From an uncultured Devosia sp. (GTDB taxonomy: Bacteria > Pseudomonadota > Alphaproteobacteria > Rhizobiales > Devosiaceae): DNA of 64,000 nt. Positions 23,659 through 32,187 of this stretch are shown piece by piece. The position numbers and the translations under genes are program-made. The stretch is taken from positions 998,001-1,062,000 of the forward strand of contig NZ_CAUQDV010000001.1 of assembly GCF_963517015.1 (NCBI RefSeq). Direction: 5' to 3'. A model generated the notes under the pieces. That model searched no databases and had not been told where the DNA came from. It saw nothing but the letters and a program-made list of their open reading frames with translations. The first letter of the stretch is position 1. Every line of letters starts with the position of its first letter.

Positions 23659-24369
23659 TCAGGCAGCCTGTTCGAGGCGGTCGGCAAGGGCGAAGCGCAC
23701 GGCGGCATCAGCATGGATCGCGGTCGAGTCATAGCCGGGCAGGGGCAGGTTTGCCGGATCGACCAGAAGCGAGATTTCGGTGCAGCCGAGGATGACCGAG
23801 TCGACATTCTGTTCTTTGGCCGCTTCGATGATGGCTATGTAGCGAGTGCGGGAATGATCGCGGATTTCGCCCTGGCAGAGTTCATCGAAGATGACGTCAT
23901 GCACCGTGCCGCGATCACTGTCGCAGGGTGTGACGACTTCCACGCCGTGGCGGGCCATGCGCTGGGCATAGAAGCCGTGTTCCATGGTGTAGCGTGTGGC
24001 AAGGAGCAGCGGACGACGACGACCGTCGGCACGAAGCGCAAGCGCGGTTTCATCGATGATGTCGATCAGCGGCAGGCCGCTCATCTGCGCCACCGGTTCG
24101 GAGACGAGGTGCATGGTGTTGGTGCAGATCAGCACGCAGCCGGCGCCCGAGCGGGCCAGGCCTGCGCCTGCATCGCCAAGAAGCCGGCCGGCTTGGTCCC
24201 ATTGACCGGCCTTTTGCAGGGCGACGACGCGGGTGAAATCGAGCGACCGCATGGCGATCTCGGCTGAATGGAGGCCGCCCAGCTCACGGCGCACGGCCTC
24301 GTTGATCAGACGGTAGTAGACCGCGGTGGATTCCCAGCTCATGCCGCCGATAAGGCCGATGGTCTTCAT
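23659..24369 (-). CDS. Aspartate/glutamate racemase family protein
   Basis: The 236-aa enzyme opens with KTIGLIGGMSWEST, the YgeA/aspartate-racemase signature. Both catalytic cysteines are present: C82 in CTNTMH and C196 in LGCTEI. These cofactor-independent racemases invert amino acids by a two-cysteine mechanism; the YgeA branch has broad specificity. It is divergent from an Lrp-type regulator, which probably controls it. The ribosome site is AGGAGAATTGCC before ATG. Confidence 0.9.
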   Translation of the reverse strand: MKTIGLIGGMSWESTAVYYRLINEAVRRELGGLHSAEIAMRSLDFTRVVALQKAGQWDQAGRLLGDAGAGLARSGAGCVLICTNTMHLVSEPVAQMSGLPLIDIIDETALALRADGRRRPLLLATRYTMEHGFYAQRMARHGVEVVTPCDSDRGTVHDVIFDELCQGEIRDHSRTRYIAIIEAAKEQNVDSVILGCTEISLLVDPANLPLPGYDSTAIHADAAVRFALADRLEQAA

Positions 24370-24525
24370 GGCAATTCTCCTGTTGGTGTCAGGATGATCC
24401 AGATCCAGCGCATGGCGGATGCGTTGTAGGGCGGTAGGCCAGATTGCCGTGCATTGTTTGTGCGCCGATCAACTGCTTGGCGCCGCCTGATTGCGTGTCT
24501 TCAAGTTTTGATGCATTAATCGGGC

Positions 24526-24987
24526 ATGCTTGATGATCGTGACCGGAAAATCCTCGACCTGCTGCAAGCCGATGCCGAGATGGCAGTTGGCGAAATTGCC
24601 GAGGTGGTGTCGCTGTCGGCCTCGGCCTGTTCGCGGCGCATCGCGCGGCTGCGGGAGGAGGGCTATATCGGCAGGAGCGTCGCGCTGCTCGATCGCAAGA
24701 CGATGGGCCTGCCGACGACGGTCTTTGTCATCGTGCGGACCGGCAAGCACGAGGCGGGATGGCTGGAGCAGTTTCACGCCGCCGTCAGCACCATTCCCGA
24801 GATCGTCGAAGTGCATCGGCTGACCGGCAATTTCGACTATATCATCAAGCTCGTGCTACCCAATGTGGAGCATTACGACGTGATCTATCGCCAGTTGGTC
24901 GGGCGGATCGAGCTGTTCGACATGTCGGCCTATATTTCGATGGAGACGGTCAAGCTCTCGACAGGCCTGCCGACCCATTACGTCTGA
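24526..24987 (+). CDS. Lrp/AsnC family transcriptional regulator
   Basis: The 153-aa protein has the N-terminal helix-turn-helix (DRKILDLLQADAEMAVGEIAEVVSLSASACSRRIARL) and the C-terminal RAM ligand-binding domain (VHRLTGNFDYIIKLVLPNVEHYD). Lrp-family proteins form octamers and sense amino acids. The divergent racemase gene (156-bp gap) is the likely target, but no clear operator was seen. It ends ten bases inside the convergent hypothetical gene. No obvious Shine-Dalgarno precedes the ATG. Confidence 0.88.
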   Translation: MLDDRDRKILDLLQADAEMAVGEIAEVVSLSASACSRRIARLREEGYIGRSVALLDRKTMGLPTTVFVIVRTGKHEAGWLEQFHAAVSTIPEIVEVHRLTGNFDYIIKLVLPNVEHYDVIYRQLVGRIELFDMSAYISMETVKLSTGLPTHYV

Positions 24988-25586
24988 GGCGTCAGCGACG
25001 CCGCAACGAGCTTGATGGCGCGCCAGTGGGTGCTGGCCGTGCGGCCATTCGGATTGATGGCGTCGGGATAGTCGAGTTCGAGCTCAAGACTGCCGTCGTC
25101 GCTTATGGCGGCGGCCGGGATGGCGAGGGTGAAGCGCTCGGTCTGGTCGGGGCGCAGGGCGAGCACGCGGAGGGTTTCACCGTTGGCCGCGACGCGCACG
25201 GGTTGTTCGGCGGGGCCGGGAATGGTGGTGGCGGTCAGTTCCAGCATCAGGGTCAGGTCGCGCTTTTCACCGACGGCAAATTTCAATCGCGAGCTGGTGC
25301 CGATGGAATGGACGCCCTCGCCGGAGGGACCGTCCCAGCCGCAGGGGCGCAATTGCTCGGTGTTGGGACCCTTGTCGGTAAAGTCGATCTCTGTACCGAG
25401 GACATAGGCGCCGGTCGAGGGCTGGGTGAGGCAGGTGGTGAATTTGTCGATGTAATAGGCGCGGTAATTGTCGGGCACCTGGGGGTGAAGCGCCTGCCAG
25501 AGCACGGCAAGTTCGAACAGCGCCAGGATGGCGGCAAGGGCGTAGGTGCCGAGGGCGAGGGGGGAGCGTTCAGACAAGCGCAACAT
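24978..25586 (-). CDS. Membrane-anchored protein of unknown function, 202 aa
   Basis: I do not recognise the family. One N-terminal membrane helix (about residues 10-30, ALGTYALAAILALFELAVLW) anchors a periplasmic part rich in beta strands (RDLTLMLELTATTIPG, SLELELDYPDAINP) with two cysteines. It overlaps the preceding glycosyltransferase gene by 17 bases, so the two are coupled and it probably serves the same glycosylation unit. GGGAGG sits only two bases from the ATG; a TTG one codon later is a possible alternative start. Confidence 0.65.
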   Translation of the reverse strand: MLRLSERSPLALGTYALAAILALFELAVLWQALHPQVPDNYRAYYIDKFTTCLTQPSTGAYVLGTEIDFTDKGPNTEQLRPCGWDGPSGEGVHSIGTSSRLKFAVGEKRDLTLMLELTATTIPGPAEQPVRVAANGETLRVLALRPDQTERFTLAIPAAAISDDGSLELELDYPDAINPNGRTASTHWRAIKLVAASLTPQT

Positions 25587-26727
25587 TGCCTCCCAGCCAG
25601 CCGAGGGTGACGAAAAAGGCGCTGGCCAGAATGGTGGCGAGGCTGATGGCAAAGAGCCAGCGCCAGCGGGCGAGCAGTGTCATCAGCGTGATGGTGAGCG
25701 GCGCCATGGCGGTCATGAAGCGCAGCATGGAGGCAAGGCCGGCCGCCAGCGGAATGATGATGGCGAGGAGGGCGAAGAGCACGGCTGGCCATTGCCGGCG
25801 CCAGGCGAGGACGCCGGTCAGTATGAAGCCTGCAAGGCCCGAGATCGCCAGGATCTGCGATGGCGTGAGCCATTGGCCCTCGGTGGTCGACCAATTGGTG
25901 AGGCCGCGCCAGAGGTAGAAGAAGGGGTTGCCGACGACCCGGGCCCAGGCGCGCTGAACGTGGCTGAAGGCGAGGCCATCGCCGATCCAGTAGTTGAGGA
26001 AGGCCATATAGACGAAGAGGCCCAACGGCGCGATGAAGATGGCCAGGACCAGTTTTGGTTGACCCAGCAGGCCGCCGAGCCAGCCTTTCCAGGAGCCGGT
26101 GGTGCGGCGCCAGTCGAGCAGGGCTTGCAGGCCGATGGAGAGGGAAATGAACACGCCGACGATGCGGGTGGCAGAAAGCAGCGCGGTGACGCCGGCGGCG
26201 CCGAGATAGTTGCTGCGGCCGAGATGGCGGAAGGCCAGGGTGGTCAGAAGCAGGAACATGACCTCAGTCATGAAGGTGGTGAAATAGAAGGACACCGGGC
26301 CGCTCAGCACGAAAGCGGCGTAGAGCGTATAGGCGCGGATATTGCGGCCGAGCAGCGGCCAAGCGGCAAGCACTGCGGCATAGGCAGTGATGATGGAGAC
26401 AAGGCTGGCGATGACGATGGTCGGCAGCGGGATCAGTTTGCCGATCAGGCCAACCAGAATGGGGTAAAAGGGGAAGAAGGCCCAATTGCCGGCATTGATG
26501 CGGGCGGGGACCGGGAAGAGATCGTAGCCGGTCTGCGCGATCTTGACATACCAACCACAGTCCCAGCGGCAGAGCGCCTGGAAATACCTGGTCCAATCGG
26601 CATCGGGCAGATGGTAGCGGAAGGCCAGAAAGCGGATGGCTGTGCCCGTCAGCACGAAGAGGAGCGGCAGAAGCAGGACGAGGCGCGTTGCGCGGTCCTC
26701 CGCCGGGTCGATGCTGGCCTGATACAC
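25570..26727 (-). CDS. PIG-V-like membrane mannosyltransferase (GT-C fold)
   Basis: A polytopic protein of 385 aa with about ten membrane helices. After the first helix comes a luminal loop with DADWTRYFQALCRWDCGWYVKIAQTGYD. Its paired acidic residues and WDxxWYxxIAxxGY pattern match the PIG-V/GPI-mannosyltransferase-2 class, which uses lipid-phosphate sugar donors. The chosen GTG has GGAGG four bases upstream; another GTG 12 codons earlier is possible. It is divergent from the GT2-GtrA gene, whose product would make the donor. Acceptor unknown. Confidence 0.75.
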   Translation of the reverse strand: MYQASIDPAEDRATRLVLLLPLLFVLTGTAIRFLAFRYHLPDADWTRYFQALCRWDCGWYVKIAQTGYDLFPVPARINAGNWAFFPFYPILVGLIGKLIPLPTIVIASLVSIITAYAAVLAAWPLLGRNIRAYTLYAAFVLSGPVSFYFTTFMTEVMFLLLTTLAFRHLGRSNYLGAAGVTALLSATRIVGVFISLSIGLQALLDWRRTTGSWKGWLGGLLGQPKLVLAIFIAPLGLFVYMAFLNYWIGDGLAFSHVQRAWARVVGNPFFYLWRGLTNWSTTEGQWLTPSQILAISGLAGFILTGVLAWRRQWPAVLFALLAIIIPLAAGLASMLRFMTAMAPLTITLMTLLARWRWLFAISLATILASAFFVTLGWLGGNVALV

Positions 26728-26876
26728 GGCGCCTCCGCTCGTAATGCCATGATGCTGTGGCACAAATCAGAATCGTCCACACCTGCGCGCTTTGCAAGGC
26801 AGACATCCAAACTTGTCGCGCAACCTTTTCGCGTGGACGTGGTTTGTATCGGCTGGTTCAGCAAGAGTTAACCAGC

Positions 26877-28016
26877 ATGTCGATCGACCATAGCGCCAGC
26901 CTCCTCGTCGAGCAGGCGCCCAGTTTCCGCGCCCCCCAGCTCGCCGTCATCGTGCCCAGCTATAACGAGCGGGACAATATCGAGCTGCTCTACGAAAAGG
27001 TGGCGATTGCCCTTGGCGATACGCCCTGGGAAATGATCGTCGTCGACGACGACAGCCCGGATGGGACGGCGGACCTGGTCAATGAGCTGAGCCGTGTCTA
27101 CGCCAATATCCGCTGCCTGCGGCGCTTCGGTCGTCGTGGTCTTGCCTCGGCCTGCGTCGAGGGCATGGCGGTGACTGGTGCTCCCTATGTGGCGGTCATC
27201 GATGGCGACTTGCAGCATGATGAGGCCATCCTGCCGACCATGCTGCAGAAGGCCATGGACGGCGCCGATCTCGTGGTCGGTTCGCGCTTTACCGATGGCG
27301 GTTCGGCCGGTGATGGATTGAGCGCGACGCGCCTGTCGGGCAGCAATCTGGCCAATCGGCTGGCCGGGATGATTGCGGGGCAGGCGGTGAGCGATCCGAT
27401 GAGCGGGTTTTTCTTGATGCGCCGTGAGGCGGCCCTCAAGGCCGCGCCCAAGCTTTCGAGCGACGGGTTCAAGATCCTGATCGACATGATCGTCACTTCG
27501 GCCAAGATAGGCACGCCGCTCAAGATCGCCGAAGTCGGTTATACATTCCGCCATCGCCATGCCGGCGAAAGCAAGATGAGCCCGCTGGTGGTGATCCAGT
27601 ATCTGGGCCTGTGGGTCTCCAAGATGACGGGTGGCGCGCTGCCGCCGAGTTTTTTGATGTTCGGCCTAGTCGGCGGAACCGGTGTCGTCGTGCATCTGGC
27701 CATGCTGGCGCTAATGACGTCGGGCCTGGCGCAGGGTTTCGTGGTCAGCCAGATCGTCGCCACGCTGACGGCGATGGCGTGGAATTTCGTGCTCAACAAC
27801 AACCTGACCTATGCCGATCGCAAGCTGCGCGGAACAAAGCTCATAACGGGTTTCCTGAGCTTTTGCGCCATCTGCGCGCTGGGTGGCATTGCCAATATCT
27901 CGGTGGCCAGTGCGATCTATCAGTTCGATCACCAGACCTTCGTCGCGGGCCTCTCTGGCGCGATCATGAGCTCGGTGTTCAACTATGCGGTGACGCGGGC
28001 GTTTACGTGGAAGTAG
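26877..28016 (+). CDS. Polyprenyl-phosphate glycosyltransferase fused to GtrA domain
   Basis: A 379-aa fusion. Residues about 20-250 are a GT2 enzyme of the dolichol-phosphate-mannose-synthase/GtrB type: VIVPSYNERDNIE, the DDD motif at 57-59, and DGDLQHDE at 109-116. Residues about 258-378 are a GtrA-like four-helix domain, thought to flip the lipid-linked sugar. It should make polyprenyl-phosphate-linked mannose or another hexose inside and present it outside. ATG 26877 fits the family start though the ribosome site is weak. The divergent PIG-V-like gene is the likely user. Confidence 0.88.
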   Translation: MSIDHSASLLVEQAPSFRAPQLAVIVPSYNERDNIELLYEKVAIALGDTPWEMIVVDDDSPDGTADLVNELSRVYANIRCLRRFGRRGLASACVEGMAVTGAPYVAVIDGDLQHDEAILPTMLQKAMDGADLVVGSRFTDGGSAGDGLSATRLSGSNLANRLAGMIAGQAVSDPMSGFFLMRREAALKAAPKLSSDGFKILIDMIVTSAKIGTPLKIAEVGYTFRHRHAGESKMSPLVVIQYLGLWVSKMTGGALPPSFLMFGLVGGTGVVVHLAMLALMTSGLAQGFVVSQIVATLTAMAWNFVLNNNLTYADRKLRGTKLITGFLSFCAICALGGIANISVASAIYQFDHQTFVAGLSGAIMSSVFNYAVTRAFTWK

Positions 28017-28038
28017 GCTGCTGCGCTTAAGAAAATGG

Positions 28039-28070
28039 AAAAGCCCGCGGAGACGCGGGCTTTTTGTTTT
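28039..28070 (+). terminator. Rho-independent terminator after the GT2-GtrA gene
   Basis: AAAAGCCCGCG / CGCGGGCTTTT with a GAGA loop, followed by TGTTTT. It stands 22 bases after the stop. Confidence 0.9.
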
Positions 28071-28078
28071 TGAGCGGG

Positions 28079-28195
28079 TACCCCCTCCTATCCTCCCCCT
28101 GAAAAGGGGGAGGGACCGCACGGTGGGTGTGGTGAGATGGTGCCTGACACGCGATCTGATCCCTCCCCCTATCAGGGGGAGGTTAGGTGGGGGTA
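28079..28195. repeat. BIME-like pair of inverted palindromic units
   Basis: Two 36-37 bp units face each other. The left (28079-28115) and the reverse complement of the right (28160-28195) both read TACCCCCxCCTAxCC, then CTCCCCCTGAxA, then GGGGGAGGGA. Each unit is itself a hairpin of CTCCCCCT and AGGGGGAG. The 44 bases between are unique. This is a typical REP/BIME arrangement between convergent genes; the rest of the window shows no second copy. Confidence 0.75.
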
Positions 28196-28205
28196 TCCTC
28201 TTAGA

Positions 28206-30137
28206 CTAGGAAATCTTCCCCAGCGCTGCAGCCATGGCAGCTTCATCATAGCCCAGTGTCGTCAGCGCTGTTGCGACGATGCCTGCGCGATCCAGGCCGG
28301 CAGCGGCGTACATGTCGGATTGGCTGGCGTGTTCGTCGAAGCGATCAGGGATCATCAGCGGGCGGAAACGGAGCTTTCCGTCGAGCAGGCCATTGCTGGC
28401 GAGGAAGGTCGCCACGTGGCTGCCGAAGCCGCCGATGGAGCCTTCTTCGATGGTCAGCAGGACATCGTGGGTCTGGGCCAGCCTGACTGTCAGTTCTTCA
28501 TCGAGCGGCTTGAGGAAGCGGGCGTCGGCGACTGTTGGGTTCAGGCCCAGGGCTGCCAGCTTGTCGGCGGCAGCAAGGACTTCGCCCAGGCGCGTGCCGT
28601 AGCTCAGGATAGCGATGGTGGCGCCCTGGCGGACAATGCGGCCCTTGCCGATGGCGAGCTTTTCGCCGCGCGCGGGCATGTCGACGCCCATGCCGTCACC
28701 GCGTGGATAGCGGAAGGCGATAGGGCCGTTGTCATAGGCGGCGGCGGTGGCCACCATGTGGCGCAGTTCGGCTTCGTCGGCGGCGGCCATCTGCACAAGG
28801 CCCGGGATGGCGCCGAGATAGGCGGCGTCATAATTGCCGGCATGGGTCGGGCCGTCCGCACCGACGAAACCGGCACGGTCGATGGCGAAGCGCACCGGCA
28901 GGTGCTGGATGGCCACGTCATGCACGACCTGGTCGAAGGCGCGTTGCAGGAAGGTCGAATAGATGGCGCAGAAGGGGCGCATGCCCTCGCTGGCCATGCC
29001 GGCCGCGAAGGTCACCGCATGCTGTTCGGCGATGCCGACGTCGAAAATGCGGCTGGGGTGGATTTCGGCGAATTTGTCGAGGCCGGTGCCGGTGGGCATG
29101 GCAGCGGTGACGGCGACGATGCGCGGATCGTCATTGGCTTCCTGGATCAGCGTCTCGGCAAAGACATTGGTATAGGAGGGCGCATTGGACGGTGCCTTGG
29201 ACTGGGCGCCGGTGATGACGTTGAACTTGGAGACGCCGTGATACTTGTCGGCGGAATTTTCGGCCGGCTCGTAGCCCTTGCCCTTCTGGGTCACCAGATG
29301 GACGAGAATGGGGCCGGCCTCGGCATCGCGGACATTTTCGAGAATGGGCACGAGATTATCGAGGTCGTGCCCGTCGACCGGGCCGACATAGTAGAAGCCG
29401 AGCTCTTCGAACAGCGTTCCGCCGGTGAAGAACGAGCGGGCGAATTCCTCGGTCTTGCGGGCCGGCTCATGCAGGAATGACGGCAGCTTGCTGACGACAG
29501 TCTTGGCCGCTTCACGCGTGCCGCGATAGACCGGGCCCGAAACGAGGCGCGCGAGATAGGTGCGCAGGGCACCGGTCGGGGGCGCGATGGACATGTCATT
29601 GTCGTTGAGCACGACGATGAGACGCGCATCCATGGCACCGGCATTGTTCATGGCCTCGTAGGCCATGCCGGCCGACATGGCGCCATCGCCGATGATTGCG
29701 ACGACATTGCGCGGCTTGTCCATCAGATCGCTGGCGACGGCCATGCCGAGGCCCGCTGAAATCGAGGTCGAGGAATGGCCTGCGCCGAAGGGGTCGTATT
29801 CGCTTTCGGCGCGGCGGGTGAAGCCGGAGAGGCCGTCCTTCTGGCGCAGCGTGCGGATGCGGTCGCGACGGCCGGTGAGGATCTTGTGCGGATAGGCCTG
29901 GTGGCCGACATCCCAGATGATGCGGTCATGCGGCGTGTCGAAGACGGCATGCAGTGCAACGGTCAGTTCCACCACGCCGAGGCCCGCGCCGAGATGGCCA
30001 CCGGTGACCGAAACGGCGTCGATCATTTCCGCGCGCAGCTCATCTGCCAGCTGGCGCAGGTCTTCGCGGGGAAGGTCGCGCAGGTCGGCGGGCGTGTTGA
30101 CGGTATCGAGCAGCGGGGTGACGGGCTTTTCGGCCAA
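28206..30137 (-). CDS. dxs: 1-deoxy-D-xylulose-5-phosphate synthase
   Basis: The 643-aa thiamine-diphosphate enzyme condenses pyruvate with glyceraldehyde 3-phosphate, the first step of the non-mevalonate isoprenoid pathway. It has GGHLGAGLGVVELTVALH, DVGHQAYPHKILTGR, the ThDP motif GDGAMSAGMAYEAMNN, and the transketolase-like C-terminal domains (RFAIDRAGFVGADGPTHAG). Length is standard. The start is TTG with AAGGA eight bases upstream. It supplies polyprenyl carriers, as used by the nearby glycosylation unit, but it is a general housekeeping gene. Confidence 0.96.
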   Translation of the reverse strand: MAEKPVTPLLDTVNTPADLRDLPREDLRQLADELRAEMIDAVSVTGGHLGAGLGVVELTVALHAVFDTPHDRIIWDVGHQAYPHKILTGRRDRIRTLRQKDGLSGFTRRAESEYDPFGAGHSSTSISAGLGMAVASDLMDKPRNVVAIIGDGAMSAGMAYEAMNNAGAMDARLIVVLNDNDMSIAPPTGALRTYLARLVSGPVYRGTREAAKTVVSKLPSFLHEPARKTEEFARSFFTGGTLFEELGFYYVGPVDGHDLDNLVPILENVRDAEAGPILVHLVTQKGKGYEPAENSADKYHGVSKFNVITGAQSKAPSNAPSYTNVFAETLIQEANDDPRIVAVTAAMPTGTGLDKFAEIHPSRIFDVGIAEQHAVTFAAGMASEGMRPFCAIYSTFLQRAFDQVVHDVAIQHLPVRFAIDRAGFVGADGPTHAGNYDAAYLGAIPGLVQMAAADEAELRHMVATAAAYDNGPIAFRYPRGDGMGVDMPARGEKLAIGKGRIVRQGATIAILSYGTRLGEVLAAADKLAALGLNPTVADARFLKPLDEELTVRLAQTHDVLLTIEEGSIGGFGSHVATFLASNGLLDGKLRFRPLMIPDRFDEHASQSDMYAAAGLDRAGIVATALTTLGYDEAAMAAALGKIS

Positions 30138-30236
30138 GCTGGAAGTCCTTTACCACAGTGGCGGTGGTCACAGTCTGGAGACGCTCCAAACTGGATTGTT
30201 CTTAGGCCCGGCGGGCTTGGTTTGCAACAAGAGCAA

Positions 30237-30262
30237 ACCCCGCCACGCAAGCGCAGCGGGGT
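30237..30262 (-). terminator. Hairpin downstream of the M15/DUF882 gene
   Basis: ACCCCGC / GCGGGGT with a 12-nt internal region lies 35 bases beyond the stop of the minus-strand gene. On that strand it is followed only by TTTGC, so it is a weak terminator candidate. Confidence 0.4.
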
Positions 30263-30296
30263 CAATTAGTGTGGCAAATTGCCTGAATTAGGGCGG

Positions 30297-31976
30297 TCAG
30301 TTGAAAGCGGCGACTGCCGGCTTTGCCGTGACGAAGCTGTCGGAGGATATGGCAGCGGGGACATGGCCGGCGCTCATGACGGTGACATACTTGCCCATTT
30401 CGGCGGTCGGGTCGAAATCGGCCTGGTCATGATCCCAGATGGTGGCAAACTGGCTCGAGGTCATTGCCGCTGGTGCAAGCAACGTTTCGGCGTGTTCCAG
30501 GTCGGGGGCGATCATGTCGGGATTGCGCATGGCGCCGGGGACGGGGCGCTTGGCGATATGCTCGGCCAGAGCGGCCGCGGTGGTTTCGTTCTGCTGTGCC
30601 GAGCCGAAGGTGGTGTCGAAGAGATTGCCGAATGCACCGCCGGTGGCTGGTGTGCCGCCAAGCGAAGCGGTGCGTAGGCCGGTCTCGACGCTGAGCGGCA
30701 GGATGGGCTGGCGCGCAGCCGGGGTCGGGGGCAGAGCGGCAGTGGTGTTGTTGTCGATGATGATTTCCAGCGCGCGCTGGGCATTGCCGTCCTGCGCGAT
30801 ATAGGCGGTCATGATTTCGGGCTGCTCGCGCTCGCTCATGATGAGGCGCGGTTGCGGCATGGGGGCGGTGAGCGCAGCAAGCGCCGTAACGGCATCGCCC
30901 GAGGGGAGGGCCGCGGCAGTGGCAACGCGAATGGCTTCGGACTTCATCACCGGCAGAGGTGCCATGTCGGCCGCCGTCAGTTCCGATGCATCGAGCGGGG
31001 CGCTGCCGGAAGTGGAGAAGGGGATGGCGGCCGGGCCGGTGTTGGCGGCAGTTTCGACCGGGGCCATGATGCCACCGAATGCGGCCGGGCGCATGGCCGG
31101 AACGGGTGCAGCTTCGGGTGTCGCGGTCTGCGGGGCGACAGCGGCGACCTGAACCGGGGCGGGTGCTGCGGCGGGCGCGTAAGCCTGCTGCTGGTTGTCA
31201 TTGCCACCGAAGAACATGTCCATCAGCGTCTTGCCGCTGCCGCCGGAAGCGACCTGGGTGCCGCCGTCGCTGCCCGAGCAGGGATAGCGGTGGCATTGCT
31301 TCCAGCCCGCCATGGCGACCTGATAGCCTTCCTGCGACAGCGGCTTGCCGTCATTGGGCAGGTGCATGGTCTTGCCGTCGGGAAAAAGTTCGGCGAGCTG
31401 GCCGCGGGTCATGCGCGGCCAGGCGCGGACCGAGCCGACGTCGAGGTGGACGAAGGGGCTGCCAGAATTGGGATAGAAGCCTACGCCGCCGATCTGCTTG
31501 CGCATGGCGGTGGCGCGCAGCTTGGTCAGGGCAATGCCAGGAATGAAGAAGTCCATGGCCGTGCCGCGCATGTGCTGCGAATTGTCGGCCACGCCCGAAG
31601 AGGTCTTGGCCAGCATGGCATTGGTCTGGGGCGAGCGATAGGCCGAGACCACGTTCACCGGCTGGGTGGCGCCGACTTCCTGATAGACTTCCCAGACCAG
31701 GTCAAACAGGCGCGGGTCCATCTTGGCTGGTTCGTTGCGGCGCCAGTCGCGCAGGAAGACGTTGAGTTCGTTGAGGCCCGACTGGACATATTGCCCATTG
31801 CGCTTGAAGACGATGCGGGCGGTTTCCTTGGTGTGGGTATAGTAGAGATAGAGCGCGCGCTCGGAAGCGGCTGCTGCCGGAGTGACCGCCTGGGGCAGGA
31901 TCACGGTGATGCTCATGAGAGCGGCAAGCACAAGCCGCCCGATACGATACCGTTTCAAAAAGGAAGTCCCCGTCAC
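30297..31976 (-). CDS. DUF882/M15 family murein endopeptidase with long C-terminal extension
   Basis: A 559-aa exported protein. A signal or anchor segment covers residues about 12-37. The M15/DUF882 (MepK/YcbK-like) domain covers about 40-235, with zinc ligands in SQHMRGTAMDF and the HLD of PFVHLDVG. It probably cleaves peptide cross-links in peptidoglycan. The last 300 residues are Ala/Pro-rich and low in complexity, far longer than the bare domain (about 180 aa). The start is a GTG without a clear ribosome site, so the N terminus is uncertain. Confidence 0.85.
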   Translation of the reverse strand: MTGTSFLKRYRIGRLVLAALMSITVILPQAVTPAAAASERALYLYYTHTKETARIVFKRNGQYVQSGLNELNVFLRDWRRNEPAKMDPRLFDLVWEVYQEVGATQPVNVVSAYRSPQTNAMLAKTSSGVADNSQHMRGTAMDFFIPGIALTKLRATAMRKQIGGVGFYPNSGSPFVHLDVGSVRAWPRMTRGQLAELFPDGKTMHLPNDGKPLSQEGYQVAMAGWKQCHRYPCSGSDGGTQVASGGSGKTLMDMFFGGNDNQQQAYAPAAAPAPVQVAAVAPQTATPEAAPVPAMRPAAFGGIMAPVETAANTGPAAIPFSTSGSAPLDASELTAADMAPLPVMKSEAIRVATAAALPSGDAVTALAALTAPMPQPRLIMSEREQPEIMTAYIAQDGNAQRALEIIIDNNTTAALPPTPAARQPILPLSVETGLRTASLGGTPATGGAFGNLFDTTFGSAQQNETTAAALAEHIAKRPVPGAMRNPDMIAPDLEHAETLLAPAAMTSSQFATIWDHDQADFDPTAEMGKYVTVMSAGHVPAAISSDSFVTAKPAVAAFN

Positions 31977-32012
31977 GCCAAACTCTGCCCGGTTATTGCC
32001 AGTTGTCGTCGG

Positions 32013-32053
32013 ACGTTAGCGCTAAAATGGATCGAATTGATTAACGCTAACGA
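32013..32053. promoter_or_regulatory. 13-bp inverted repeat between the two cell-wall genes
   Basis: ACGTTAGCGCTAA and TTAACGCTAACGA are inverted copies with one internal mismatch and a 15-bp AT-rich spacer, about 40-75 bases upstream of the DUF882 start. The layout suits a dimeric regulator over a promoter. The remaining 211-bp gap shows nothing else. Confidence 0.45.
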
Positions 32054-32187
32054 GTTCTCAAGGCAGATGCCCCGCCCTCACGACCTCGTTATTACGTGCA
32101 AAAGCTGGCGCAACCAAGGCGAAATTGTAAATGTGACGTTAAGGAATGTGGCGATGGGCCGCGTTTGGACTGCTGAATTGACCCCGA

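Noticed and set aside
28137..29480. A 447-codon open frame opposite dxs
   Set aside because: It starts in the palindromic repeat and lies wholly antisense to a clear dxs gene.
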